Positions 54,427 to 63,861 of a DNA stretch of 64,000 nt are shown here, in pieces. The stretch comes from an uncultured Muribaculaceae bacterium. GTDB taxonomy: Bacteria; Bacteroidota; Bacteroidia; Bacteroidales; Muribaculaceae. The translations under genes and the position numbers were made by a program. The notes below the pieces were generated by a model. The model was given only the letters and a program-made list of their open reading frames with translations. It did not search any database and was not told the DNA's origin. The number at the start of each line of letters is the position of its first letter. Within the stretch, counting starts at the first letter, position 1. The stretch lies in NCBI GenBank assembly GCA_910577465.1, contig CAJTMM010000001.1, forward strand, positions 44,500 through 108,499. The letters run 5' to 3'.

Positions 54427-55959
54427 ATGATTTACAAGATTACAAACGCCGCCTTGATTCTAATGGCAGCGACATCGGGCGCAATGGCGCAGACTGACCC
54501 GCTCAGGTTTGATCCTGACGATTTTACCCGACAGACCATCACGATGCCCAACGGAGAATCAGTAGCTTATAAAGCCTACGAGGGTATCCCTTATGTAAAA
54601 AACATCGAGGACTCCACATATCAGACACTTAACATTTATGTACCAGAGACACTTGCCGATATTACACGTGTGCCAATCCTGATGCGTACATATGTCGGTG
54701 GATATATGGCATCTACAGCTAAGTCTCCATCGCCATCTGATGCTACCGGACGAGCGTTGCGGGAAGGGTATGTCGTATGTATTCCAGGCTCAAGAGGATC
54801 CAACTCAACAATTGACCGCGACGGCAAAACGGTATATACCGGCATAGCACCTAACGGGCTGCTTGACCTAAAAGCAGCAGTACGCTATCTGCGATATAAT
54901 GACGCACTCATACCGGGAGAATCAGAACTCATATTCACCGACGGGACAAGTGCCGGAGGGGCAATGTCATCTCTGCTTGGTGCCACAGGTAACGCCATCG
55001 AATATGAACCATATCTTAAAACGATGGGAGCCGCCGATACTCGGGATGATGTGTTTGCCGCTATATGCTACTGCCCTATCACAGACCTCAACCATGCCGA
55101 CATGGAATATGAATGGTTATATGGTTGCACTAACACAGGAGTACGGCATCTTAGTGAAGAGCAGATTACAATTTCCAATGAGCTATCTGCCAAGTGTCCG
55201 TCATACATCAACTCACTTGAACTGAAAGACAAATCCGGCAATATCATTACTGCCGACATATACAAAGAGTACCTCAAGACATTTCTTATCGCGTCGGCAC
55301 ACCGCGCTCTTCAAGAGGGTTGTGAGATTCCCGATTCCATAGGATTTGCTTTTTATCAAGACAAAAGCGGTCCGATGGGAGCCCCGGGCAATATCCCGCG
55401 TCAAGGGATGCGACACCGAATGGATGATAATCGCGACGCACCGTCATTCGGTCCGGGGAATGCACCGCGCTTCAATAAAACCAGCGACTTCGTCTCAGGG
55501 CTCGACCTTGACAAATATTTAACCTATGTGGCAACAACTACACCACTAAAGACACCGCCGGCATTTGATCAGATGGGCGTGTTGATTCCAACTCCATCTC
55601 CAGAAAACAAAGTCTTTGGCAATACATACGGTGATGCTGCGAACTTCACTAATTTCAGCCTGCAACACCGTCTGGACAATACCTCGGCTACACTTGACGC
55701 TGAAATGGTGGAAAGGGTTGCATTGATGAATCCGATGAACTTTATCGGAAATGATAAGGCATCCGTTGCACCGAACTGGTACATACGCCATGGAGCAAAA
55801 GACCGGGACACCTCATTCCTTGTGCCGGTCAACCTTGCCACAAAACTGATGAACGCAGATAAAAATGTTGATTTCGCTTTGCCATGGAATCGTCCGCATA
55901 GCGGTGATTACAACCTTGACGACCTTTTCAATTGGATAAAGACCACACTAAGCGAATAA
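54427..55959 (+). CDS. Secreted alpha/beta hydrolase resembling subtype B tannase
   Basis: 510 residues with a signal peptide ending at GAMAQTD. The serine nucleophile is S175 in TDGTSAGGAMSSLLG, and the catalytic histidine is probably in WNRPHSGDYNLDDLFNWI near residue 491. The stretch WYIRHGAKDRDTSFLVPVNLA is also typical of TanB-like tannases/feruloyl esterases, which hydrolyse galloyl or other phenolic esters. A Gly/Pro/Met-rich insert lies near residues 318-355. It follows the sirtuin by 6 bp, so it appears to be the last gene of the same operon. The substrate is inferred. Confidence 0.75.
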   Translation: MIYKITNAALILMAATSGAMAQTDPLRFDPDDFTRQTITMPNGESVAYKAYEGIPYVKNIEDSTYQTLNIYVPETLADITRVPILMRTYVGGYMASTAKSPSPSDATGRALREGYVVCIPGSRGSNSTIDRDGKTVYTGIAPNGLLDLKAAVRYLRYNDALIPGESELIFTDGTSAGGAMSSLLGATGNAIEYEPYLKTMGAADTRDDVFAAICYCPITDLNHADMEYEWLYGCTNTGVRHLSEEQITISNELSAKCPSYINSLELKDKSGNIITADIYKEYLKTFLIASAHRALQEGCEIPDSIGFAFYQDKSGPMGAPGNIPRQGMRHRMDDNRDAPSFGPGNAPRFNKTSDFVSGLDLDKYLTYVATTTPLKTPPAFDQMGVLIPTPSPENKVFGNTYGDAANFTNFSLQHRLDNTSATLDAEMVERVALMNPMNFIGNDKASVAPNWYIRHGAKDRDTSFLVPVNLATKLMNADKNVDFALPWNRPHSGDYNLDDLFNWIKTTLSE

Positions 55960-55991
55960 CACACCGCTCAGGACGAGAGTAAGAAAAATAA

Positions 55992-56056
55992 GACAGCACC
56001 CTAAAAGTCAAATATCTAAAACTTTTTAGGGTGCTGTCCTATTTTTTTCTTATACA
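55992..56056. terminator. Bidirectional terminator between the two esterase genes
   Basis: Perfect 15-bp arms GACAGCACCCTAAAA (55992-56006) and TTTTAGGGTGCTGTC (56034-56048) are followed by a T-run on the plus side, with an A-run on the other flank. It separates convergent genes. Confidence 0.85.
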
Positions 56057-56077
56057 TCACATGACTTTGGGGTCATC

Positions 56078-57106
56078 TTACTTTTTCTGTTGGAACAACC
56101 ACTCCCTTACCGGAGCCAGTTTATAGGCATAATCAAAAGAATACATGTGCTCGCTACCTTTGCCGTCGTCTGGCAATACGGACTTGGGAGTAAAATTGAT
56201 TATATTTACCGGCGCACCTTTGTCAAGCAAATTCCGGGCGAGAGAATCCTGTTCAATCTGCGGCAATTTTGCACTCCATGTTGCATACTCATATCTCACG
56301 CCATCTCTGTCAGCAGCATCTTCCACCGCCTTGATATTACCAAATGAAGTGCCCTCCTTACCCGCCGTAACATAAGTGAATTTATGCTTGACAAGTTCAT
56401 CAAACTTATCCGTATCCCAATGACAGTCGACAAATAATGATGCTGCAAAAATATCCGGATACGTGATATTATAATACATCGAAATCATACCACCCATCGA
56501 TTGTCCTGTTGTGTACAGACGAGTTGTATCAATATTCTTTTCGGAAACAATATTCATAAGAAGACGGATCACAATATCCACTTCATCAGTATGTTCGTAA
56601 GCATCATTTACCGCCACTCCTGAAAATTGCGGGACAAGCACATAACATGGATGCTTAGATTGAAACTCATTTGTTGCCCAAACCAATGCACCGTACCCCT
56701 GCTGCAAAGGTCTGGTTATATCTGTCCCGGGAGTGCTGGCATCGGCAATAAATAGCACTAAGGGATATTTTTCATCCACATCTATATTACGCGGTGAGAA
56801 CAGATTATATTTCATGCTTTTGCCTGTTTCCGCATCCTTGAATTCCAACTGCCTGAACTCGGGCAGTTCCGCTCTAATCATAGCCTGCAAAACATCATCA
56901 CCGGTTTTGTCAATTACAGGACCTCCACCGGGAGTGCCAAGTTGCGGACCACCTACTTTACCAAACTTACGCTCATTACGCTCAGCAATCGGAGCATTCC
57001 CATCAGAAGTATGGCTGTTGACTCGACAAGAAGTAACCATTACAGCCACAACACACATTGCTACAAAAGGGAAAATTACATTAACCAGTCTACTTTTCAA
57101 ATCCAT
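56078..57106 (-). CDS. Lipoprotein alpha/beta hydrolase (PHB-depolymerase/feruloyl-esterase-like)
   Basis: 342 residues from ATG 57106 (MDLKSRLVNVIFPF), with lipobox VTSC; an ATG at 57181 would add 25 residues before the signal peptide. The nucleophile motif is GQSMGGMISMYYN, preceded by YPLVLFIADAS and TRPLQQGYGALVWA. The fold resembles esterase_PHB/peptidase S9-like proteins. A catalytic His may lie in the C-terminal GSEHMYSFDYAYKL. No good promoter is visible upstream in the present orientation; the invertible segment lies 133 bp upstream. The substrate is unknown. Confidence 0.75.
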   Translation of the reverse strand: MDLKSRLVNVIFPFVAMCVVAVMVTSCRVNSHTSDGNAPIAERNERKFGKVGGPQLGTPGGGPVIDKTGDDVLQAMIRAELPEFRQLEFKDAETGKSMKYNLFSPRNIDVDEKYPLVLFIADASTPGTDITRPLQQGYGALVWATNEFQSKHPCYVLVPQFSGVAVNDAYEHTDEVDIVIRLLMNIVSEKNIDTTRLYTTGQSMGGMISMYYNITYPDIFAASLFVDCHWDTDKFDELVKHKFTYVTAGKEGTSFGNIKAVEDAADRDGVRYEYATWSAKLPQIEQDSLARNLLDKGAPVNIINFTPKSVLPDDGKGSEHMYSFDYAYKLAPVREWLFQQKK

Positions 57107-57239
57107 ATTATATCTTTTATATATTGTAGATATAAGACAAATCTGATTAAAAAAGTTTATTGACCATGGACGAACAGCCACAAATCAATGGTAAAACACG
57201 ACAGGACTCAATAACTCAAGTTTAGTTATATACCATGCA

Positions 57240-57415
57240 CTCTTGCCAAGAGATAGCAATCACAGCGAGTAGGCTGTATGACAGACAATTACACATCACG
57301 AAGCCTTTATTTTACCAATTATTCCAAAAGACCGTCGCAAAAAAGATAACAGTATTTTATTATTTCTCATATTTTTTATACTTTTGCAACGCAAATAAGT
57401 ATCTCTTGGCAAGAG
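57240..57415. promoter_or_regulatory. Invertible promoter segment flanked by 16-bp inverted repeats
   Basis: CTCTTGCCAAGAGATA (57240-57255) recurs as its exact reverse complement TATCTCTTGGCAAGAG (57400-57415), with 144 bp between. A -7 element TACTTTTG (57379-57386) lies inside, close to the right repeat and pointing toward the UpxY gene, so the locus is in the ON orientation in this sequence. No recombinase gene is near. The rest of 57107-57597 holds no gene; the transcript would have a ~205-nt leader. Confidence 0.8.
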
Positions 57416-57597
57416 ATACCTAAATATACAGGAATAAATAACGTCTCCATTGTTTAAGCACTCACTAAGGGACTGCTCTATGTAATGGCGGCACATGATA
57501 GGTTATAAATACATATACATGCTTGGCTTGCAACTAATTACAGCCCCAGGCAGGATTAGAGGTATTGCACAAACATACAGCACATCATCATACGACT

Positions 57598-58197
57598 ATG
57601 ACTACTCTCCCCAATAAGAGCGCTTGTAGCAACGTTGGTGTCTCGAACATAGATTCGAGTAATCAGGACACATTAACATGGTTTGTAATGCGCGACCTCA
57701 AAAGGCCCAACGCAAAGCTCCCCGCCTACAAATTCCTATCTGACATAGGATTTGAAGTTTTCACGCCCATGCGGCAACTCATATCTACACGATTAGGCAG
57801 GCGCACCCGCTGTGAAGTACCGGTGATTCCGGACATTCTTTTCGTGAAATCAACGCGCAATTCTCTTGACCCCATAGTCCAGCGGACCGCAACGCTTCAA
57901 TACAGATTTGCCAAAGGCGGCTCCTACTGTCAACCCATGACTGTCAGGCATTCCGATATGGACAAATTCATAGCCGCAGTCGCATCCACAGATACGCCGG
58001 TGTTTTACCACCCCACAGAATTACTGCCCAATATGGTGGGCAAACGCATACGCATAGTGGGAGGAGCACTTGATGGTTACGAAGGAGCGCTGTTATCAAT
58101 CCGTGGCTCCCGTAAAAAAAGGATCATTGTGGAAATTCCCGGAATTATGGCAGTGGGCGTGGAAATAAACCCCGATTTCATTCAACTGTTAAGCTAA
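57598..58197 (+). CDS. UpxY-family NusG-like transcription antiterminator
   Basis: 199 residues from ATG 57598 (MTTLPNKSACSN); a TTG at 57565 would add eleven residues. An N-terminal NusG-like domain (TWFVMRDLKRPNAKLPAYKFL, EVFTPMRQL, VPVIPDILFVKST) is followed by a KOW domain (LPNMVGKRIRIVGGALDGYEGALLSIRG). UpxY proteins bind the leader of their own capsule locus and stop premature termination. It is the first gene of the polysaccharide operon, preceded by a long leader from the invertible promoter. No UpxZ partner is seen. Confidence 0.88.
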   Translation: MTTLPNKSACSNVGVSNIDSSNQDTLTWFVMRDLKRPNAKLPAYKFLSDIGFEVFTPMRQLISTRLGRRTRCEVPVIPDILFVKSTRNSLDPIVQRTATLQYRFAKGGSYCQPMTVRHSDMDKFIAAVASTDTPVFYHPTELLPNMVGKRIRIVGGALDGYEGALLSIRGSRKKRIIVEIPGIMAVGVEINPDFIQLLS

Positions 58198-58252
58198 TGC
58201 CCGACGAAGACGAATACCACATCCTCTTAGCCGGACCAAACATATTATATCA

Positions 58253-59065
58253 ATGAATTTAAAAAACATCCTGCTTGTCTCTATTATTGCCATAATGCAG
58301 ACTATGGCATATTCCTCATGCTCTACACCCAAAAACATTGCTTACCTGCAAGGTTTGTCCCAAGGCGAGATCCAAGCGCTTTCCGAACAGCGTCGGCTTA
58401 CGATAAAGCCCGACGACAAGTTGTCGATACTCGTTAGCTCCAAGGATCCCGAGCTATCACAAGTGTTCAACCTCACCGTTTCACAGCAGCGCATAGGTCA
58501 AGCAAGCACATCCGGCTCCGGCAATTCTGGACAGAATGTACCTTTTACCGTCAATCCCGAAGGGGACATAAATTACCCGTTTATTGGTAATATACATGTT
58601 GCAGGGCTAACACGCAACGAATTGTGCAAAGTAATAGAAGACCGCTTGCGCAACGAAGGCTTGCTCAAGGATCCCATCGTCATAGTTGAATTCCAGAATG
58701 CCACCATATCCGTATTGGGCGACGTTGGAGCACCTGGGGAATACCCCATTGACAAGGATAACCTGAATCTGCTGCAAGCCATAAGCAAGGCAGGTGACCT
58801 CCAGATTACAGGACAACGACAGAACGTAATGGTACTGCGTCGGGATGGCGACAATGAGATAGCATACTTCGTCGATCTCACCAATCCGAAATCAGTAATG
58901 GAATCACCGGCATACCACCTACAGCAAAACGACATAATATACGTGGAGCCTAACAGCATGCACAAACGCCAGTCGACCGTCAACGGTACCTCCGTACTCA
59001 CACCCGGTTTCTGGTTCTCCATTGCATCATTCATAGCGTCCATGTCAGTACTTATATTCAAATAA
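58253..59065 (+). CDS. Wza-like polysaccharide export lipoprotein
   Basis: 270 residues. The signal peptide ends in lipobox YSSC (C23). The poly-export domain includes IKPDDKLSILVSSKDPELSQVFNL and VNPEGDINYPFIGNIHVAGLTRNEL. It is followed by one SLBB domain (ISVLGDVGAPGEYPIDKDNLNLLQAI). A C-terminal hydrophobic segment (FWFSIASFIASMSVLIFK) is probably the outer-membrane helix. It forms the export channel for extracellular polysaccharide together with the Wzc-like protein 21 bp downstream. Confidence 0.9.
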   Translation: MNLKNILLVSIIAIMQTMAYSSCSTPKNIAYLQGLSQGEIQALSEQRRLTIKPDDKLSILVSSKDPELSQVFNLTVSQQRIGQASTSGSGNSGQNVPFTVNPEGDINYPFIGNIHVAGLTRNELCKVIEDRLRNEGLLKDPIVIVEFQNATISVLGDVGAPGEYPIDKDNLNLLQAISKAGDLQITGQRQNVMVLRRDGDNEIAYFVDLTNPKSVMESPAYHLQQNDIIYVEPNSMHKRQSTVNGTSVLTPGFWFSIASFIASMSVLIFK

Positions 59066-59086
59066 GCACCACTCATTATTATCTCC

Positions 59087-61450
59087 ATGGAAGAAACTAC
59101 TGAAAAGGAAGTACAATCGACATCCACACAAACTGGAATAAGCGATGTCATATTCATAACCTTGCGCCGATGGCCTTGGCTCGTATTATCCATCGCCCTA
59201 TTTGTCGGAGCCGCCGTTTTCCATATTTTGCGCACAGTGCCCGTTTATACCCGTACTGCATCCATTGTCATAAAAAGCAGTACCACCGGCAACTCTATAT
59301 CCGACATAAGCGCATTCTCCGAAATGGGATTAGGGCAAACAAGCTCCAATATCAGCGACGAAATCAACAAATTGCAATCGCCTGATGTAATGGACGAAGT
59401 GGTACGACGTCTCAACCTCGACAAGAACTACTTCATCGACGGCAGATTCCACCGCGAAGTACTATATGGGTCATCACTGCCTGTGACCGTCGACTTCCCC
59501 ACACTAACCGAAAGTGAAAGCGGGTCTGCCACAATAACGATTGACAGCAACGGAAATATCACATTAGCCGACCTTGTACTCCACGGCGAGCCGGTATCTG
59601 TTCCGGCATCCAAAGTAATATCCGGAGACACGATACGCACACCCAAAGGTAATATCGTAATCACGGCAACCGGTAGAGGTAACGTCCGAGACACACAAAT
59701 ATTCATCGACAAACAACCCATACGCACCACTGCCGCACGATTCTTAGGAGAGCTATCTGTTGACTTAAAAAGCAACACAGGCAACACCGTCAACCTCACA
59801 GTTGTGGACTCCTCGCCCGAACGTGCCGTGGACCTGCTTAATGAAGTCATAGCCGTTTACAACGAGAAGTGGATTGAGGACCGCAACCAAGTATCCGTAT
59901 CCACAGCAAAATTCATCACCGAACGTCTTGCTGTAATCGAAAGTGAGCTCGGTGGCATAGACAAAGACATCGCTACATATCAGAGCGAGCATCTAATCCC
60001 CGATGTACAGCAGGCGGCATCCATGTACATGAGCGAAAACCAAGCATCGGCAGTGCAGATACGCGAGCTCAACAACCAGTTGCAGATGACACGTTACCTG
60101 CGCAACCACCTGAACGGGACAGCGCCGAATGAGCCAATGCCGGCAAATACCGGAATAGGTAGCTCAGCTATTGAAAGCAACATTGCACAATACAACGACA
60201 AGATGCTCGAGCGTAACAGAAAGGCAGCCAACTCATCCGAGACACATCCTGTTGTGGAAACCCTTGACAATCAACTTGCATCCATGCGCGCATCCATCAT
60301 GTCATCGCTCGACAATCAACTCACAGCACTCGAGACACAGATGCGCAATCTCAAATCATCCAAATCTACCATCACCACTCAACTGGCTGCGGCTCCGAAA
60401 CAAGCCAACCATCTCCTATCCGTCGAACGTCAGCAAAAAGTAAAGGAATCCCTGTACCTGTTCCTTCTTCAGAAACGAGAAGAAAACGAACTATCCCAGG
60501 CATTCACAGCCTACAACACTGAAATTATCAAACGCCCTACAGGCTCATCCTCCCCCACCGCACCCGTTCGCGACAAGATTATCCTCATTGCATTCGCCAT
60601 TGGTCTTATACTCCCATTCGGCGTAACATACCTCCTGGAAACCTCCAACACACGCATACGCGGACGCAAGGACATCGAAAACCTCACCATCCCATTCCTC
60701 GGCGAAATCCCTGATGACAAGCCCAAGAAAGGTGAGCGCAAAGAATCAAGAATCGTAGTACAGCAAGGCAAACGCAACGTCATCAATGAAGCCTTCCGTG
60801 TGCTTCGTACCAATCTCGGGTTCCTGACATCCAACACATCAGGCAACGTAATTATGATTACCTCTTTCAACCCTGGCTCCGGCAAAACATTCATAACCAT
60901 GAACACAGCTGTGAGTCTCGCGATAAAAGGTAAACGCGTCATTGTAATCGACGGTGACCTTCGACGATGCTCAACATCCGCGTACATCAACACCCCCCAG
61001 ATAGGACTGAGCAACTACCTCGTAGGCGAAACCGACGACATCGAAACCATAATCCACGCCGACACCCTAACACCGGGATTGAGCGTGATACCGGTAGGCT
61101 CCATTCCACCTAACCCCACCGAACTACTCGAGTCGCCACGTCTACCCAAACTCATCCAGACACTCAAGGCTGAATACGATTACATTCTCATTGACTGTCC
61201 TCCGGTAGAGATGATGGCAGACGCACAGATTATATCCACCATAGTCGACCGCACCATATTTGTGATTCGTGCCGGACTGTTTGAACGCTCCATGCTCCCC
61301 GAGCTCCAGCGTCTATATGACCGGAAAAAATACCGCAACATGACTCTCGTCCTCAACGCCACCGCCACCGAAGGCCACCGCCGCGGCTCCCGCTACGGCT
61401 ACGCCTACGGTTACGGCTACGGCAACTACTCCCACTACACCACCAAATAA
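59087..61450 (+). CDS. Wzc-like polysaccharide co-polymerase with BY-kinase domain
   Basis: 787 residues. An N-terminal Wzz domain has TM1 (WPWLVLSIALFVGAAVFHI); a long coiled-coil periplasmic part and a GNVR-like region follow. TM2 is IILIAFAIGLILPFGVTYLLE, near residue 505. The cytoplasmic BY-kinase has Walker A FNPGSGKTFITMNTA, Walker A' VIVIDGDLRR and Walker B YILIDCPPVEMMAD. The tail is a tyrosine cluster (RYGYAYGYGYGNYSHY) for autophosphorylation. It controls polymer length and export; co-transcribed with the Wza-like and flippase genes. Confidence 0.93.
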   Translation: MEETTEKEVQSTSTQTGISDVIFITLRRWPWLVLSIALFVGAAVFHILRTVPVYTRTASIVIKSSTTGNSISDISAFSEMGLGQTSSNISDEINKLQSPDVMDEVVRRLNLDKNYFIDGRFHREVLYGSSLPVTVDFPTLTESESGSATITIDSNGNITLADLVLHGEPVSVPASKVISGDTIRTPKGNIVITATGRGNVRDTQIFIDKQPIRTTAARFLGELSVDLKSNTGNTVNLTVVDSSPERAVDLLNEVIAVYNEKWIEDRNQVSVSTAKFITERLAVIESELGGIDKDIATYQSEHLIPDVQQAASMYMSENQASAVQIRELNNQLQMTRYLRNHLNGTAPNEPMPANTGIGSSAIESNIAQYNDKMLERNRKAANSSETHPVVETLDNQLASMRASIMSSLDNQLTALETQMRNLKSSKSTITTQLAAAPKQANHLLSVERQQKVKESLYLFLLQKREENELSQAFTAYNTEIIKRPTGSSSPTAPVRDKIILIAFAIGLILPFGVTYLLETSNTRIRGRKDIENLTIPFLGEIPDDKPKKGERKESRIVVQQGKRNVINEAFRVLRTNLGFLTSNTSGNVIMITSFNPGSGKTFITMNTAVSLAIKGKRVIVIDGDLRRCSTSAYINTPQIGLSNYLVGETDDIETIIHADTLTPGLSVIPVGSIPPNPTELLESPRLPKLIQTLKAEYDYILIDCPPVEMMADAQIISTIVDRTIFVIRAGLFERSMLPELQRLYDRKKYRNMTLVLNATATEGHRRGSRYGYAYGYGYGNYSHYTTK

Positions 61451-61456
61451 CATCAA

Positions 61457-62962
61457 ATGTCCGAAGATTTAAGAAAAAAAACTTTTTGGGGCATTGTTTG
61501 GAGCTATATCGGACGTTTTGGATCTCAAATCATAGCCATAATACCCGCTATGATTTTAGCCCGAATGCTTGGACCTGAACAATATGGGCTTATTGCAATG
61601 GCCGGGGTGTTTACCGGCATTGCATACCAACTTGCCGATGCTGGATTTGGTAATGCGTTGGTTCAAAAAAGGGATGCTGACAATATCGATTTTAGTACGG
61701 TTTTCTATTTTAATATCGGTATTTGTGGTATCATATATCTGATAATATATCTCTGCGCCCCATTAATCGCCGAATTTTTCCATGAAAGGTTACTTATACC
61801 CATAATTAGATTTTCATCACTCGGCATTATAATATTATCATTCGGGCAAATACAAACAATAATATTCAAAAAGGAAATAGATTATAAACGGCAAGTAATT
61901 ATTAATCTCACATGCCAGATTATATCTGCCGTAATTGCCATTATAATGGCTATCAACCGCTATGGGGTATGGGCACTTGTCGCACAAGGACTAATCTATA
62001 CTTTTTGCACAACCATAATGAATTGGATTATATCTTCATGGCGTCCGATGCTTGTATTTTCAAGGAAACGGCTTTTAGGTTTATTTAACTATGGCTCAAA
62101 GACTTTAGCATCCAGCATTATAGATTACGGCTTTTCAAAACTTTATGATATAATAATCGGACGTGTTTACAACCCAACCAGTCTCGGATTATACAATCGA
62201 GCCATTTCCACCTCAAATATATTTAAAGACACATTCTTTGGTGTGTTCAGTGGGGTGACATTCCCTGTATTTGTAAAAATGCAGCATGACAATGAACGAT
62301 TCAGAAACAATATCATAAAATTCATTTCCATAGTAAGCATGCTGATATTCACTGCTATGATATGGTTGATTTTTATGGCTCATCCCTTATTCATTTTCAT
62401 GTACTCATCAAAATGGGATGGCGCAGTTACATTTTTCCAACTTGCATGCGTAATGGCCATGCTTACACCGATAATCTCTATTTTAGAATCAGTCATTCTT
62501 GCAAAGGGCTATTCAGGGAAATTCTTAGCGATATCTATCATACGTAAAATATTTGTAGTGACAATGCTTGCCATAGCTTGGCGATTTGGAGTACTTTGGC
62601 TATTAATTGGACAGATTATTGTGAATATTTGCGAATGTCTTATATACTCATTTGTGACGAAACGCATAATCAACTATTCCTTCCTGAATGTTATCTCCGA
62701 CTTATATCCGTCATTATTATTAGCGTTGGTCTCGGTCATACCCGTTGCCATAGTGGATTATGCAGTTTCATTCGCATTAATGAACGCAGATTTAGATATC
62801 ACATTAGCCGCAATCATTAGATTAGCAATTGGTGCGATTGTTATTACTTTTAGTTTTTTTACGATATGTAAATCAGTGAAACTCAACAATTACAAAGAGC
62901 TCATTCATTTCCTCGAGCACTCTATCGGTAGCAATAAAATTGTAACATGGTTAAAGGTATAA
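61457..62962 (+). CDS. Wzx/WzxC-like oligosaccharide flippase (MOP superfamily)
   Basis: 501 residues with about twelve to fourteen hydrophobic helices. The N-terminus reads FWGIVWSYIGRFGSQIIAII, followed by LARMLGPEQYGLIAMAGVF and FGNALVQKRDADNIDFSTVFYFN, the MOP/Polysacc_synt_3 pattern. It would flip lipid-linked repeat units to the periplasm for Wzy-type polymerisation; no Wzy is seen in the window. It is 6 bp after the Wzc-like gene. Local AT content is higher than in the preceding genes, as is usual in capsule-specific regions. Confidence 0.9.
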   Translation: MSEDLRKKTFWGIVWSYIGRFGSQIIAIIPAMILARMLGPEQYGLIAMAGVFTGIAYQLADAGFGNALVQKRDADNIDFSTVFYFNIGICGIIYLIIYLCAPLIAEFFHERLLIPIIRFSSLGIIILSFGQIQTIIFKKEIDYKRQVIINLTCQIISAVIAIIMAINRYGVWALVAQGLIYTFCTTIMNWIISSWRPMLVFSRKRLLGLFNYGSKTLASSIIDYGFSKLYDIIIGRVYNPTSLGLYNRAISTSNIFKDTFFGVFSGVTFPVFVKMQHDNERFRNNIIKFISIVSMLIFTAMIWLIFMAHPLFIFMYSSKWDGAVTFFQLACVMAMLTPIISILESVILAKGYSGKFLAISIIRKIFVVTMLAIAWRFGVLWLLIGQIIVNICECLIYSFVTKRIINYSFLNVISDLYPSLLLALVSVIPVAIVDYAVSFALMNADLDITLAAIIRLAIGAIVITFSFFTICKSVKLNNYKELIHFLEHSIGSNKIVTWLKV

Positions 62963-62964
62963 AG

Positions 62965-63861
62965 ATGAAACAATCATTAATCAACAAACTGAATTTCACT
63001 CTATATTTCATATTGAGACAATTGTTTGATGCAAAATTCAAGCAATTCCGGAAGATTAAAATTGCATCCAGCGAGGAAACATTACAACAAATTATAGACA
63101 ACCGTCTCTCCATCGCCAGATTTGGGGATGGAGAGCTGACATTGCTTGCCGGGAATAATACAGGCTTTCAAGATAAAAACGAACAGATAATTTCCAAACT
63201 TAGACACATTCTAAAATCTGATAATTCAAGAGTCCTAATAGGGCTACCTTATGTATGGAAAAATTTATGGCCATTGAAATATAGGGCATTTGAATTCTGG
63301 GGAGGGTATCTAAATCGAAGTATTACACAGCATATTCTGCCATTCGTATCTATAGAGAAACAATATTATGACACCAACTTCACACGATTTTACATTGATT
63401 ACAGAACAGATTCCAATGCAAAAAAATTAGTACCAATAATAAAAAAAATTTGGCATAATCGTAACGTATGCTTTATAGAAGGTGAATTTTCACGACTTGG
63501 TGTCGGTAACGATCTTTTCAACAATGCAACAGATATAAAACGAATATTATGTCCGTCAAGAAATGCTTTCCAGGTATACGATGAGATTATGTCAGAAGCA
63601 AAACAATTGCCTAAAGACACTCTTATTTTAATTGCGTTGGGCATGACAGCCACCTGTCTTGCCTATGATTTAAGCATGTACGGTTATCAAGCTATTGATA
63701 TCGGACATATTGACGTGGAGTATGAATGGTTCAAGATGAAAGCAAAAGATAAGGTGGCTTTAGATACTAAATTTGTTGCAGAAAGTTCATTCAATAATCC
63801 CGTTAAGAATCTTCATGACGCTAAATACCAATCTGAAATTATTGCCAAAATTGGAATATGA
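62965..63861 (+). CDS. GT-D fold (DUF1792) glycosyltransferase
   Basis: 298 residues from ATG 62965, two bases after the flippase stop (an ATG at 62947 would add six residues and overlap). The domain has the nucleotide-sugar motif SIARFGDGELTLLAG near residue 48 and FIEGEFSRLGVGNDLF. The C-terminal part carries LIALGMTATCLAYDLSMYG and IDIGHIDVEYEW. These match the GT-D/DUF1792 transferases of streptococcal serine-rich-repeat glycosylation and many capsule loci. It should add a sugar to the lipid-linked repeat unit; donor and linkage are unknown. The stop overlaps the next ATG. Confidence 0.85.
   Translation: MKQSLINKLNFTLYFILRQLFDAKFKQFRKIKIASSEETLQQIIDNRLSIARFGDGELTLLAGNNTGFQDKNEQIISKLRHILKSDNSRVLIGLPYVWKNLWPLKYRAFEFWGGYLNRSITQHILPFVSIEKQYYDTNFTRFYIDYRTDSNAKKLVPIIKKIWHNRNVCFIEGEFSRLGVGNDLFNNATDIKRILCPSRNAFQVYDEIMSEAKQLPKDTLILIALGMTATCLAYDLSMYGYQAIDIGHIDVEYEWFKMKAKDKVALDTKFVAESSFNNPVKNLHDAKYQSEIIAKIGI

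Noticed and set aside
57391..57597. Coding region between the invertible promoter and UpxY
   Set aside because: No frame of useful length with protein-like composition; best read as an untranslated leader on which UpxY may act.
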